From Nocardia neocaledoniensis (GTDB lineage: Bacteria; Actinomycetota; Actinomycetes; Mycobacteriales; Mycobacteriaceae), in NCBI RefSeq assembly GCF_003182135.1, contig NZ_QGTL01000002.1:434001-498000 (forward strand): a stretch of DNA of 64,000 nt. Reading direction: 5' to 3'. Both the position numbers and the translations under genes were made by a program. Position 1 is the stretch's first letter. The number at the start of each line of letters is the position of its first letter. This document shows positions 51,841 to 61,370 of this stretch, piece after piece. The notes under the pieces were generated by a model. That model did not search any database and had not been told where the DNA came from. It was given only the letters and a program-made list of their open reading frames with translations.

Positions 51841-54348
51841 ATGGTGCGGCGCGGGGAGGTGTTCGCCGGGTTCGTCATCGAACGCGAGCTGGGTCGCGGC
51901 GGCATGGGCGCGGTGTACGCCGCCCGCGACCGCAGACTGCCGCGGCTGACCGCGCTCAAACTGATGCACCGGGACCTGTTCACCGATCGGGAGGTCCGCG
52001 CCCGGTTCGAGCGCGAAGCCGACCTGGTCGCCCAACTCGACCATCCGAACATCATCACCGTCTACGACCGTGGGCTCGACGAGGATCGGCTGTGGATCGC
52101 GATGCAGTTCGTCGACGGTGTCGACGCGTCGGCGGTCCCGGCCGCGCGGTTCGGCGCGGAGCGGATCGCGCAGATCGTCGCCCAGACGGCGAGCGCGCTG
52201 GACTACGCGCACCGGCGCGGCGTGCTGCACCGCGACGTGAAGCCGGCCAACATCCTGCTCTCCCAGACCGCCGGCGTCGGCGCCGGATTCGACGAGCGGG
52301 TCGTGCTCACCGACTTCGGCATCGCGAAACTTCTCGACGACACCGGCGGCCTCACCCGCACCGGCCAGTTCACCGCCACCATCGCCTACGCCTCCCCCGA
52401 ACAGCTCACCAGCTCCCCGCTGGACCACCGCTGCGACCAGTACTCCTTGGCCTGCACCGTCTTCCGGCTGCTCACCGGCACCGGCCCGTTCGACGCGCCG
52501 AACCCCGCCACCGTGATGCTCGGCCACCTCAACGCCCCACCCCCGCCCGCCAGCGCCCGGCGCGACACCCTGCCGCCCGCCGTCGACGCCGTCCTCGCCA
52601 AGGCCATGGCCAAGGACCCGTCCCACCGCTTCGCCACCTGCACCGACTTCGCCACAGCCCTCACCGACGCCCTGCGCGGTCGATCGCGTCCGTCGACGGG
52701 CGGCCTCCCGCTCGGTGCGGGTGATCTCGCCCGCCGCCTCGACCCGACGGCCCCCGGCCCGGCGACCCCGGCCGACGGCCGCCCCAGAATCAACACCCGG
52801 CACCCGGACCGCCACCCAGGCTCGGGCCACAGCGCCGTGGCGAACCCACCGCCGGTCGACCACGACCAGGCTTCCCGCCGCGTCGCCGGAAGGTCGCTGG
52901 GAACACCGGATTCCGGCGCCGCGCGGGCCGACGCCCCAGCCGACACCCGTCGCCCCGGCCCGCACCCCGCGATCGGAAGATCTTCGGGAACAGCGGCTTT
53001 CGGCCAAGCGCGACCTGATGCGCCGAACGACAACCGATCCGCCCGTCACCGGCACAGCGAACGGCCTGCGGGCGACCTGTCCGCCGACCGCCGCCACCAC
53101 ATGGGTGCGGCGGCCGCTGGCCCCGAACGCGAGGCGGGCGGCAACTCCGCGGCGGCGACCGCTCACCCCGCCCGAGCGAGTCGGAGCAGCGACGCGGTGC
53201 CCAGCGCGGCGTCGGTGTGGCTCGACGCGGTGCACGGCTGCCTGCTCGGTGGCGCGGTCGGCGACGCGCTCGGCGCGCCGGTGGAAGCGCTGTCGCTGCG
53301 CCGGATCCGGGAGGTGTACGGCCGCGACGGTGTCACCGATGTCGACGAGCCGCGCATCTCCGAGGAGACGCAGCTGACCGCGTTCACGGTGGAGGCGTTG
53401 ATCCGCGGGTCGGTGCGGGCCAGGGCCAAGGGCATCGGCGGGGCGACCATGGGGTTGTTGCAGCAGGGCATGCTGGTGTGGTTGCGGGGGCAGGTCGGCG
53501 AGGTGAGCGAGCAGCCGGTCACACTGTTCAGTTCGCTCAGCGGGCACCGGGAGCTGATCGAGCAACGGGGCGTGGCGAATTCGGTGTACACGGCGCTGCG
53601 GCAGGCGGCCCAGCGGCAGGCGCCGACGAATCCGCTCGGCACTCGCGAGCGCCCGATCAACAACTCCAAGGGCAGCGGCGCGGTGATGCGGGCGGCGCCC
53701 TGTGGATTCGGCTACGCGGCGGACCGTTCCGGCGCCGCGACCGGCACCATCTTCGAATTGGGCTGCGACGCCGCCGCTCTCACCCACGGCCACCCGAGTG
53801 GCTGGCTGCCCGCGGGCACCCTGTCCGCGCTGATCTACCGCCTCGCCCGCGGTAACGACACCCCGACGGCGCTGTCCCACGCGCGCGCCGAGCTGGCGAG
53901 CTACCCCGACCACGAGGAGACCTCGACCGCGCTCGCCGCCGCCACCGCACTGGCCGCCCGGATCGAGCGCGAACAGCGAACGCCGACACCGGAAGACGTG
54001 GAATCCCTCGGCGCGGGCTGGATCGGTCCGGAGGCCCTCGCCATCGCGGTCTTCGCGGTACTCGCCGCCGAGAGCCTCGGCGGCCCCGCGCACGACATCG
54101 TGCGCGCCGGACTCCTGTTGTCGGTCAACCACTCCGGCGACAGCGACGCGACCGGCTCCCTCGCGGGCAGCCTGCTCGGCGCCCGCTACGGCCACACCGC
54201 CCTCCCCCGCCGCTGGGCCCGCACCGTCGACGCCCGCCCGGCCCTCGACCGCCTCGCCACCGACTACTGCACCGAATTCGGCCTCACCCCACCGCGAGAC
54301 GAGCACGGCCAGCCCACCCGCGACTGGTTCGATCGCTACCCGGCCTGA
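51841..54348 (+). CDS. Ser/Thr protein kinase fused to ADP-ribosylglycohydrolase
   Basis: An 835-aa two-enzyme fusion. Residues ~1-280 are a PknB-type kinase: GRGGMGAVYAA, ALKLM (catalytic Lys), HRDVKPANIL (131-140) and DFGIAK (158-163), so it looks active. A ~170-residue Pro/Ala/Arg-rich linker follows. From ~460 to the end is a DraG/ARH domain: GCLLGGAVGDALGAPVE, THGHPSGW and NHSGDSDATGSLAG (about 765-778). The first metal motif, normally (T/S)DDT, reads SEETQL (~507). No membrane helix. ATG 51841 follows GGGGGCAGG, 55 bp after the VWA gene, so it belongs to the same array. Confidence 0.9.
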   Translation: MVRRGEVFAGFVIERELGRGGMGAVYAARDRRLPRLTALKLMHRDLFTDREVRARFEREADLVAQLDHPNIITVYDRGLDEDRLWIAMQFVDGVDASAVPAARFGAERIAQIVAQTASALDYAHRRGVLHRDVKPANILLSQTAGVGAGFDERVVLTDFGIAKLLDDTGGLTRTGQFTATIAYASPEQLTSSPLDHRCDQYSLACTVFRLLTGTGPFDAPNPATVMLGHLNAPPPPASARRDTLPPAVDAVLAKAMAKDPSHRFATCTDFATALTDALRGRSRPSTGGLPLGAGDLARRLDPTAPGPATPADGRPRINTRHPDRHPGSGHSAVANPPPVDHDQASRRVAGRSLGTPDSGAARADAPADTRRPGPHPAIGRSSGTAAFGQARPDAPNDNRSARHRHSERPAGDLSADRRHHMGAAAAGPEREAGGNSAAATAHPARASRSSDAVPSAASVWLDAVHGCLLGGAVGDALGAPVEALSLRRIREVYGRDGVTDVDEPRISEETQLTAFTVEALIRGSVRARAKGIGGATMGLLQQGMLVWLRGQVGEVSEQPVTLFSSLSGHRELIEQRGVANSVYTALRQAAQRQAPTNPLGTRERPINNSKGSGAVMRAAPCGFGYAADRSGAATGTIFELGCDAAALTHGHPSGWLPAGTLSALIYRLARGNDTPTALSHARAELASYPDHEETSTALAAATALAARIEREQRTPTPEDVESLGAGWIGPEALAIAVFAVLAAESLGGPAHDIVRAGLLLSVNHSGDSDATGSLAGSLLGARYGHTALPRRWARTVDARPALDRLATDYCTEFGLTPPRDEHGQPTRDWFDRYPA

Positions 54349-54361
54349 CTCCCGGCCCATC

Positions 54362-54477
54362 ACGCATTCAGGCCCGACGGACGAATCCGCCGGGGCCCGA
54401 TGATCCGTTCCGCCCACAGGTCCGCGATCGTCGCGAGCGGAGGCGTTCGCGCGGCCGCGCGCCCGGTCCGCCTTCCA
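54362..54477 (-). repeat. Decayed copy of the ABC permease 3' end and its terminator
   Basis: This ~115-bp segment repeats 54607-54722, covering the hairpin and the last ~20 codons of the permease gene, with scattered substitutions. It is antisense-oriented like the permease and has no start. A third, shorter match to the hairpin start ACGCACTCGGGCC is at 54546-54558. The rest of 54349-54660 holds no gene I can support. Confidence 0.75.
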
Positions 54478-54611
54478 TGAGCGGGCGGCGCCACGATCCG
54501 CCACCGCGCCTCGACAGCGCCGACGCGCGATCACTGCCGGCCGCCACGCACTCGGGCCAGCGAACGATGCCACCGACACCGCTGCGCGATCGCCCCTCGG
54601 CCACACACGCA

Positions 54612-54647
54612 CTCGGGCCCCGACGGACTGTTCCGCCAGGGCCCGAG
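54612..54647 (-). terminator. Hairpin downstream of the ABC exporter operon
   Basis: CTCGGGCCC (54612-54620) and GGGCCCGAG (54639-54647) form a perfect 9-bp outer stem with a partly paired interior. It lies 13 bp beyond the permease stop. Confidence 0.65.
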
Positions 54648-54660
54648 GACTCGTTCCGCT

Positions 54661-57246
54661 TTACAGGTCGGCGATCGCCGCGAGCGGTGGCGTGCGCGCC
54701 GCCCGCACACCCGGCCACACCGCGGCCAGCACACCCACCACGCCGGAGGCGATCAGCACCGCGACCAGCTGCGACCACGGAATGGTGATCTGGTCGATGC
54801 CCAGGTCGCGCAGGGTGCGCAGGAAGCCGACGCCCAGGGCGATGCCGAGGATCAGGCCGACGATGGCGCCGAAGATCGCGATCAGCATGGATTCCAGGTA
54901 GATCGTGCGGCGCACCTGGGAGCGTTGTGTGCCGACCGCGCGCAGCATGCCGATCTCGCGGCGCCGTTCCACCACCGACAGGGCCAGGGTGTTGATGATG
55001 CCGAGTACCGCGATCACCACCGCGAGTGCGAGCAGGCCGTAGAGGATGGCGAGCAGGGTGTTGATCTGCTGCCCCTGCGCGCCCTTGAACTCCTCGTGGT
55101 CCTGCACCTGCACCACCACGAACGGCTCCGTGGCCTTCTCCAGACTCGTCCGCATGGCGGCGAGATCGGTGCCCGGCTCCGCCTTCACCAGCACGAAGAT
55201 GTTGGTGCGCAGGCTCTGCGGCATCAGCTTCTCGTACACGCCGGGATCGACGACCATCGGGCCGAGCAGCGGCGAATTGGCGTAGATGCCACCGACGGTG
55301 AGCTCGAGCTTCTGGTTGTCGAGGCTGGTCACGGTGACCTTGTCGCCGACCTTCCAGCCGCGCTCGGTCGCCGCGGTCTCGTCGACGAGCAGCCCGTTCG
55401 CCGCGATCGTGGTGGAGCCGCTGATCACGTCGATGTCCATGACCGGATCGATCGGCCCGTCGGGTGAGGTGGCGCCGATCTGCTCGCCGTCGACCTTGAA
55501 CGCGACGACCCGGATCCCGGTGACGTCGCTGACCCCGGGCACCTGCGAGCGCACGGCGTCGACCGCGCCGATCGGGGCGCCGATCATCTGCGGGCCCGCC
55601 AGCACGTACTCGGCCTTCACGCCCTTGTCGATGAGCACCCCGACACTGGTCTTGGCCGAGGCGCCGAGAATGCCGATCGCCGAGACCAGCATCAGACCCA
55701 GCGTCAGCGCGAACGCGGTCGCGGCGGTGCGGCGCGGATTGCGCACCGCGTTGTTGCGCGCCATCTGCCCGATCGGCCCGAACGGCCGGGTGAGCACGCC
55801 GAGCACCAGCACCATCGGCCGCGACAACGCGGGCGCGGCCAGCAGTACGGCCAGGATCAACCCGAGCGCGCCGACGCCGACGGTCACCGCCGCGCTCTTG
55901 CCGGTGCCCTGCGCGCCGAGGTACACCAGCACGCCACCGGCCACCGCCATGACCGCGCCGACCACGGTGCGGAGCCGCAACGAGTCACCCGCGCTGGCGA
56001 ATTCGGAACGCATCGCCTCCACCGGCGGCACCTTGGCCGCGCGGCGCGCCGGCGCGTAGGCACTGGCCACGGTGACGATCAGGCCGACGAGCAGCGCGAC
56101 GATCGCGGTGCGCGGCAGCACCGTCAGCGATCCGGTGGGCAGGCCCAGATCGAAGGCGTTGAGCAGCGCCGACAGGCCGAACGCCAGCCCGATGCCCGCG
56201 GCGAGACCGATCACGCTGCCGATCAGGCCGATCACGACGGCCTCGCCGACCACCGACCGCCCGACCTGCTCCCTGCTCGCCCCGATCGCGCGCAGCAGCG
56301 CCAGTTCGCGCAGCCGCTGGGCCACGATCATCGAGAAGGTGTTGTAGATGATGAAGGTGCCCACGATCAGCGCGATCGCGCCGAAGGCGAGCAGGAAGTA
56401 GTTGATGAAGGTGAGCGCCTCGGAGATCTCCTTCTTCATGTCCTCGCGGACCTCGTCGGCGTTCTGCACCTTGTAGTTGGGCAGTCCGGCGGCCAGCTGA
56501 TCGCGCAGATCGTCGGGATCGACGCCGGGCTTGGCGGCGATGTCGGCGTAGGCGACATGCGAGCCGTCGGTGAACAGCTTGCGGCCCTGCTGCTCGGTGA
56601 ACATCACCGCGACCACACCGCTGCTCTCGGCGCCCGGCATCTCGTAGATGCCCGTCAGGGTGACGTCGAACGGGTCGCCCTTGGACGGGATGAGCACCTT
56701 CGTCCGCTGCCCGACCTGCAAGCCCGCCTTCTCGGCGCCGCTGCTGTTGAGCGCGATCTCGCCGGTCTCGGCGGGCGGACGACCGGCGACGAAGGTCTCC
56801 GGATCCTCGACCGCCTGCTCCGGCGGCAGGTAGGACAGGCCGAAACTCGGTGCGCCGCCGGTCTGCACGGCCTTCTTGCCGTCGGGCTCGAGCAGCACGA
56901 CCGGCCCGTTCACCGCGGGCGCGACCCGGTCGACGCCGTCGGCCTTGGCCAGCGCGTCGACGATATTGGTCGGCAGGCCGAGCGACTGCCGCTCCTTGGG
57001 TCCGACGCGCACGTCGACGCCCTGGGCCTGGCCCTCGAAGATGCCGTCGAAGGTGCGCTGCAGGGTGTCGGTGAAGACGAACGACCCGGAGATGAAGGCG
57101 GTGCCGAGCACCACCGACAGCAGCGTCAGCGCCAGCCGCACCTTGTGCGCGGCGAGATTGCGCAAGGCCACCTTGCGCATGGGGTTGGCCCGACCCGCCA
57201 CCCGACCGCCGCCCCTCATCGAACCGCTTCGCGATGCTGTGTTCAC
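54661..57246 (-). CDS. ABC transporter permease, FtsX/MacB type
   Basis: An 861-aa permease with two FtsX-like units. The first membrane helix is near ALTLLSVVLGTAFISGSF, a large extracytoplasmic domain follows, then three helices (FLLAFGAIALIVGTFIIYN, GLIGSVIGLAAGIGLAFG, IVALLVGLIVTVASAYAP); a second unit repeats this and ends AVWPGVRAARTPPLAAI. The coupling helices carry RLRELALLRAIGASR and RRREIGMLRAVGTQR. Such proteins are mechanotransmitters that export peptides or lipids, not classic substrate channels. GTG 57246 overlaps the ATPase stop (GTGA). The last 20 codons are duplicated downstream. Confidence 0.92.
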   Translation of the reverse strand: MNTASRSGSMRGGGRVAGRANPMRKVALRNLAAHKVRLALTLLSVVLGTAFISGSFVFTDTLQRTFDGIFEGQAQGVDVRVGPKERQSLGLPTNIVDALAKADGVDRVAPAVNGPVVLLEPDGKKAVQTGGAPSFGLSYLPPEQAVEDPETFVAGRPPAETGEIALNSSGAEKAGLQVGQRTKVLIPSKGDPFDVTLTGIYEMPGAESSGVVAVMFTEQQGRKLFTDGSHVAYADIAAKPGVDPDDLRDQLAAGLPNYKVQNADEVREDMKKEISEALTFINYFLLAFGAIALIVGTFIIYNTFSMIVAQRLRELALLRAIGASREQVGRSVVGEAVVIGLIGSVIGLAAGIGLAFGLSALLNAFDLGLPTGSLTVLPRTAIVALLVGLIVTVASAYAPARRAAKVPPVEAMRSEFASAGDSLRLRTVVGAVMAVAGGVLVYLGAQGTGKSAAVTVGVGALGLILAVLLAAPALSRPMVLVLGVLTRPFGPIGQMARNNAVRNPRRTAATAFALTLGLMLVSAIGILGASAKTSVGVLIDKGVKAEYVLAGPQMIGAPIGAVDAVRSQVPGVSDVTGIRVVAFKVDGEQIGATSPDGPIDPVMDIDVISGSTTIAANGLLVDETAATERGWKVGDKVTVTSLDNQKLELTVGGIYANSPLLGPMVVDPGVYEKLMPQSLRTNIFVLVKAEPGTDLAAMRTSLEKATEPFVVVQVQDHEEFKGAQGQQINTLLAILYGLLALAVVIAVLGIINTLALSVVERRREIGMLRAVGTQRSQVRRTIYLESMLIAIFGAIVGLILGIALGVGFLRTLRDLGIDQITIPWSQLVAVLIASGVVGVLAAVWPGVRAARTPPLAAIADL

Positions 57247-58019
57247 CTGGTCTCCAGCGCCTTCATCCGGTCGAGGATCGAATCCTGGGTCGGATCGCGC
57301 AGCTCGTCGACGATCCGGCCGTCGGCCAGGAAGACCACCCGGTCGGCGTAGGCGGCGGCGCGCGGATCGTGGGTCACGATGACCACGGTCTGCCCGAACT
57401 CGTCGACCGAGGCGCGCAGGATCGACAGCACCTCACCGGAGGAATGCGAATCCAGGTTGCCGGTCGGCTCGTCGCCGAAGATGATCTCCGGCTTGCCGAC
57501 CAGCGCGCGCGCACACGCGACGCGCTGCTGCTGACCACCGGACAGCTCGCTCGGCCGGTGATCGAGCCGGTCACCGAGACCGAGCCGCTTGACCACCGTG
57601 TCGAGCCACTCCTGATCGGGCTTGCGGCCGGCGATGTCGAGCGGCAGGGTGATGTTCTCCAGCGCCGTCAGCGTCGGGACCAGGTTGAACGCCTGGAAGA
57701 CGAAGCCGATGCGGTCGCGGCGCAGGGCCGTCATCTGCTTGTCCGACAAGCCGGTCAGGGCGGTGTCACCGATGCGGACCGAGCCCGCGCTCGCGCTGTC
57801 GAGACCGGCCAGGCAGTGCATCAGCGTGGACTTGCCCGAGCCGGAGGGGCCCATGATCGCGGTGAACTCGCCCCTGGCGAAGTCGGCCGACACCCCGTCC
57901 AGGGCCTTGACCTGGGTATCTCCCGAGCCGTACAGCTTGACCAGATCGTGCGCGGCGGCCGCGATCGAGGTGGCGGGAGCCGCGTCGGCGGCCTCGGTGC
58001 CCGTGGCGTGCGAAGTCAT
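57243..58019 (-). CDS. ABC transporter ATPase, LolD/MacB type
   Basis: A 258-aa ATPase that drives the FtsX-type permease. Walker A is IMGPSGSGKSTLMH, the Q-loop FVFQAFNLVPTLTA, signature LSGGQQQRVACARA, Walker B IIFGDEPTGNLD and H-loop VTHDPRAA, all intact. ATG 58019 is used, giving a short disordered N-terminus before the nucleotide-binding domain; longer frames run into the upstream gene. No membrane-fusion or lipoprotein partner is nearby, which suits a two-component exporter. Confidence 0.95.
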   Translation of the reverse strand: MTSHATGTEAADAAPATSIAAAAHDLVKLYGSGDTQVKALDGVSADFARGEFTAIMGPSGSGKSTLMHCLAGLDSASAGSVRIGDTALTGLSDKQMTALRRDRIGFVFQAFNLVPTLTALENITLPLDIAGRKPDQEWLDTVVKRLGLGDRLDHRPSELSGGQQQRVACARALVGKPEIIFGDEPTGNLDSHSSGEVLSILRASVDEFGQTVVIVTHDPRAAAYADRVVFLADGRIVDELRDPTQDSILDRMKALETR

Positions 58020-58068
58020 GGTGTCCAGTCTGTCTGTCCACCGCGCACCGCGCCATCCGGGATTCCCC

Positions 58069-58989
58069 CTAGGCCCCAGGAATAACCCATTCGAACGCCG
58101 GAGACTTCGAGCGCGCGCCCTCCGCCGTCCGGGAACGGTTCGGTTCGCCGAGTTCGGCGAGCAGTTCCTCGGTGAGGCCGACCAGGCTCGCCAGCGTGTC
58201 CGGGGTGAACCAGTCCGGGCGGGTGGCGAACAGGATGTCCTCGGAGGCGGTGTTGCCGCTGGCGCCGGGCGCGAACGGGCACCCGCCGAGGCCACCGAGC
58301 GCGCCGTCGACCATGTCGGCGCCCGCCGCGACGGCTGCGAGGGTGTTCGCGACACCCATGCCCCAGGTGTCGTGGCCGTGGAAGACGATCCGGCGCGGCG
58401 GCGTCTGCGCCCGCACGGCCGCGACCAGCGCGTTCACCTGCCCGGGGTGGGCCTGGCCGAGGGTGTCGGCGAGGACGATGTCCGCGGCGCCCTCGGTACG
58501 CGGGTCGGCGGCGATGGCGAGCACCCTGGCCGGGTCCACCTGACCGTCGAACGGACAGGTGAACGTGGTGGCCAGGCACAGCTGGATCTCGCCGCCCGCC
58601 TCGCGCGCCAGCTGGATCGCGTCGGGCATCGCGGCCACCGAGGCTTCGGTGTCGCGCCCGATATTGGCCTGGTTGTGCGCGTCCGATACCGAGAAGCAGT
58701 ACTGGAAATTGCGCGCCCCGGCCGCCGCCGCCTTCTCGACATGGCGCGGCGTGGCCACCCACACCCAGCATTTCGCCAGCTCATCGGGGGTGAGCGCGGC
58801 GATCAGCTCGAGCGAGTTGGCCATCGGCGGCACGAGATCCGGCCGGGCCATCGAACCGATCTCCAGCGCGGGCACCCCGGCGGCGAGCAGCCGCCGCACG
58901 ATGTCGACTTTGCGCTCGGTCTCGAGCACCTTGCCGGTGAGCTGCAGACCGTCGCGCAGCGTCACATCCCGCAGCAGCGGGGCCGTCAT
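58069..58989 (-). CDS. Hydroxymethylglutaryl-CoA lyase-like protein
   Basis: A 306-aa TIM-barrel enzyme of the HMGL-like family. Seen: VTLRDGLQL (catalytic Arg-Asp), FHGHDTWGMG (metal-binding His), and GLGGCPFAPGASGN (loop with the catalytic Cys). True HMG-CoA lyase splits HMG-CoA to acetoacetate and acetyl-CoA in leucine breakdown; related lyases act on other 3-hydroxy-acyl-CoAs. It lies next to a CaiB-type CoA-transferase on the same strand (160-bp gap), so the pair may form a carboxylic-acid degradation step. ATG 58989 has a modest ribosome-binding site. Confidence 0.88.
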   Translation of the reverse strand: MTAPLLRDVTLRDGLQLTGKVLETERKVDIVRRLLAAGVPALEIGSMARPDLVPPMANSLELIAALTPDELAKCWVWVATPRHVEKAAAAGARNFQYCFSVSDAHNQANIGRDTEASVAAMPDAIQLAREAGGEIQLCLATTFTCPFDGQVDPARVLAIAADPRTEGAADIVLADTLGQAHPGQVNALVAAVRAQTPPRRIVFHGHDTWGMGVANTLAAVAAGADMVDGALGGLGGCPFAPGASGNTASEDILFATRPDWFTPDTLASLVGLTEELLAELGEPNRSRTAEGARSKSPAFEWVIPGA

Positions 58990-59149
58990 CGCGGATCCGA
59001 TTCCCGCGCAGGCACACACATCACCCCGCCGCACGGCTTGTCGCCGACGCTGGCCGGGGTCGGATGGACGGTCGGGCGCACATGGCCCGGACCGCGCTGT
59101 TCCCACTTGCTGCGCACCGGTGGGCGGCGCCTGCCGTGTACTCGCCTGC

Positions 59150-60370
59150 TCACTTCGCCTCCAGCGCGTCGATCTGGTCGTCACTCATCCCGAGCAGTTC
59201 GCCGAGCACCGCTCTGGTGTGCTCGCCGAGATCGGGGCCGACGTTCCGGATCGGCAGCGACTGTTCCCCGATCACCGGGACGATGCCGGGGAACCCCACC
59301 TGCTTGGGTTCCGGCTCGCCCACGTCGACGGGGAACGTCTGGATCATATTCCGTGCCCGGTACTGCTCGTCGGCCACGATGTCGGCGGCGGTGTAGATCG
59401 GGCCGCACGGGATGGCCGCGTCGTCGAGCAGTTTCAGCGCCTCGTCGCGGGTGTGCCGGATCGTCCATTCGGCGATCGCGGCGTCGAGCCGCTCGCGGTG
59501 CCGCCAGCGGCCCGCGTTGTCGGCCAGCTCGGGATCGGCCGCCAGGTCGGTGCGGCCGATGAGCCCCATGTACCGCTGGAAGATGGCGTCGCCGTTGCCG
59601 CCGATGATGATGCTGTAGCCGTCGCTGGTCGGGTAGGCGTTGCTGGGCGCGATGCCCTCCATCCGGCCGCCCACCCGCTCGCGATTGATCCCGTAGGCGA
59701 GGTGGTCGGGTACCAGCGACTCCATCACCGACAGGATCGACTCGTTGAGCGCCACGTCGATGATCCGCTCGGCCTGCGGCACCGGCCCGCTGACCCGTTC
59801 CCGCTGGAACAGCGCCATCACGGTGCCGAAGGCCGCGTAGATGCCCGCGATCGAGTCACCGATCGAGACACCGACGCGCACCGGCGGCCGGTCCGGATCG
59901 CCGACCAGCTCACGCAGGCCGCCGACCGCCTCCGCGACCGCGGCGAAACCGGGCCGCGCGGCCATCGGCCCGGTCTGGCCGTAGGCGGAGATCCGCGTGA
60001 TGACCAGCTTCGGGTTCGCCTCCTCGAGCACCTCCGGACCGAGCCCCCACTTCTCGAGCATGCCGGGCCGGAAGTTCTCCAGCAGCACATCGCAGTGCCG
60101 CACGAGGTCGAGCACCACCGCCCGGCCCGCTTCGGTGCGCAGGTCGAGCACGATCGACTTCTTGTTGCGGTTCACGGTGCGGTACAGCATGGACGTGTCG
60201 CCACCGTAGAGCCGCCAATTGCGCAGCTCATCGCCCGTTCCGGGCCGTTCGACCTTGATCACCTCGGCGCCGAAATCACCAAGGATGCGTCCGGCGGTGG
60301 GAGCGGCCACATAGTTGCCGAGTTCCAGGACCCGCACTCCGTCCAACGGCCGAATAGAGTTGTCCGCCAC
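59150..60370 (-). CDS. CaiB/BaiF family III CoA-transferase
   Basis: A 406-aa class III CoA-transferase that moves CoA between carboxylates. The opening PLDGVRVLELGNYVAAPTAGRILGDFGAEVIKVE is the family signature (first half VLELGNYVAAPTAG), followed by RNKKSIVLDL and CDVLLENFRPG. The nucleophilic Asp is expected in IIDVALNES. It corresponds in position to mycobacterial Rv3272. Substrates are unknown; pairing with the HMG-CoA-lyase-like gene suggests activation of an organic acid. Confidence 0.93.
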   Translation of the reverse strand: MADNSIRPLDGVRVLELGNYVAAPTAGRILGDFGAEVIKVERPGTGDELRNWRLYGGDTSMLYRTVNRNKKSIVLDLRTEAGRAVVLDLVRHCDVLLENFRPGMLEKWGLGPEVLEEANPKLVITRISAYGQTGPMAARPGFAAVAEAVGGLRELVGDPDRPPVRVGVSIGDSIAGIYAAFGTVMALFQRERVSGPVPQAERIIDVALNESILSVMESLVPDHLAYGINRERVGGRMEGIAPSNAYPTSDGYSIIIGGNGDAIFQRYMGLIGRTDLAADPELADNAGRWRHRERLDAAIAEWTIRHTRDEALKLLDDAAIPCGPIYTAADIVADEQYRARNMIQTFPVDVGEPEPKQVGFPGIVPVIGEQSLPIRNVGPDLGEHTRAVLGELLGMSDDQIDALEAK

Positions 60371-60418
60371 CCAGCGACCTTAGCGCCTGCCCGCCGCCGC
60401 GCGATGCGGCGGGAGGTC

Positions 60419-61351
60419 TCAGCTGGCCAGGAGCTCGGGCTCCTCGACGATCGAGTAGTGCTCGGCGTTGCCCGCGATGACGGTGCTCGCGCGGCCGTCG
60501 ACGCCGATCGGGATGTCGCCGGCGAGGGTGATGCGGGTCAGGCGGCGGGGCTGGTCGTCGTAGTCGTCGATCGCGTAGTGCTGGGTGGCGCGGTTGTCCC
60601 AGATGGCGACGTCGCCGTCGGCCCAGGTCCAGCGGGTGGTGTTCTCCAGCCGCGTCACCCGGTCCTGGAACAGGCGGAACAGCGCCTGCGACTCGCTGGT
60701 GGACAGGCCGACGAAGTTCTTCACGAAGTGCCCGAGCAGCAGCGCGCGCTCGCCCGTCTCCGGGTGCACGCGCACCACCGGGTGCTCGGTCTCGTAGTAG
60801 GTGGACTGGAACTCCGCCCGGTACTCCTCGGACTTCGGGCGCAGCGGCTCGACATTGCGGGCGGCGTAGTCGTAGACGTTGGTGTGCACCGCGCGCAGAT
60901 TGTCGGCGAGCAGTTTGAGCGGCTCGGGCAGCGAGTTGTACGCGGCCACCGTCGAGGCCCAGGTGGTCGAGCCGCCGTAGGTCGGCAGGTACTCGGCGCG
61001 CAGGATCGAGGCCTTGGGCACCCGGTCGACGAAGGTGACGTCGGTGTGCCAGGAATTGGCGCGGCCGTTCTCGGAGTCGATGGCCAGACTCTTCACCCCC
61101 TGTGAGGTCACCGTCGGGTGCGGGGTGGTCGGGCTGCCGAGCAACTGAGCGAACTCGTGCTGACCGTCCTCGGTGAGGTGGTCCTGGCCGCGGAAGAAGA
61201 TCACCTTGTGCTCGTTGAGCGCGCGCCGGATGGTCGCGACGGTCGCCGCGTCGAGGTCACCGCCGAGGCGGACGCCGTCGACCCGCGCGCCGATGTGGGC
61301 GCCGAGCTTGGTCACCGTCACGGTGGCTGGGGTGGCGTGGTCGACCGTCAT
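60419..61351 (-). CDS. TauD/TfdA dioxygenase, AtsK/Rv3406-like alkylsulfatase
   Basis: A 310-aa Fe(II)/2-oxoglutarate dioxygenase. The facial triad is H and D in SWHTDVTF (near residue 101) and His in [12 protein letters not shown] (near 257); the 2-oxoglutarate Arg is in [16 protein letters not shown]-like start and [20 protein letters not shown] segments resemble mycobacterial Rv3406, which releases sulfate from alkyl sulfate esters. Expected role: sulfur scavenging under sulfate limitation. ATG 61351 follows AGAGG. An inverted repeat GTGGAACGG...CCGTTCCAC (61371-61416) lies directly upstream. Confidence 0.9.
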   Translation of the reverse strand: MTVDHATPATVTVTKLGAHIGARVDGVRLGGDLDAATVATIRRALNEHKVIFFRGQDHLTEDGQHEFAQLLGSPTTPHPTVTSQGVKSLAIDSENGRANSWHTDVTFVDRVPKASILRAEYLPTYGGSTTWASTVAAYNSLPEPLKLLADNLRAVHTNVYDYAARNVEPLRPKSEEYRAEFQSTYYETEHPVVRVHPETGERALLLGHFVKNFVGLSTSESQALFRLFQDRVTRLENTTRWTWADGDVAIWDNRATQHYAIDDYDDQPRRLTRITLAGDIPIGVDGRASTVIAGNAEHYSIVEEPELLAS

Positions 61352-61370
61352 GGGGATCACCTCTGTCGTT

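Noticed and set aside
51748..54612. A 954-codon open frame opposite the kinase fusion
   Set aside because: The plus strand has intact kinase and ADP-ribosylglycohydrolase motifs; the minus product is Gly/Arg/Ala-rich noise.
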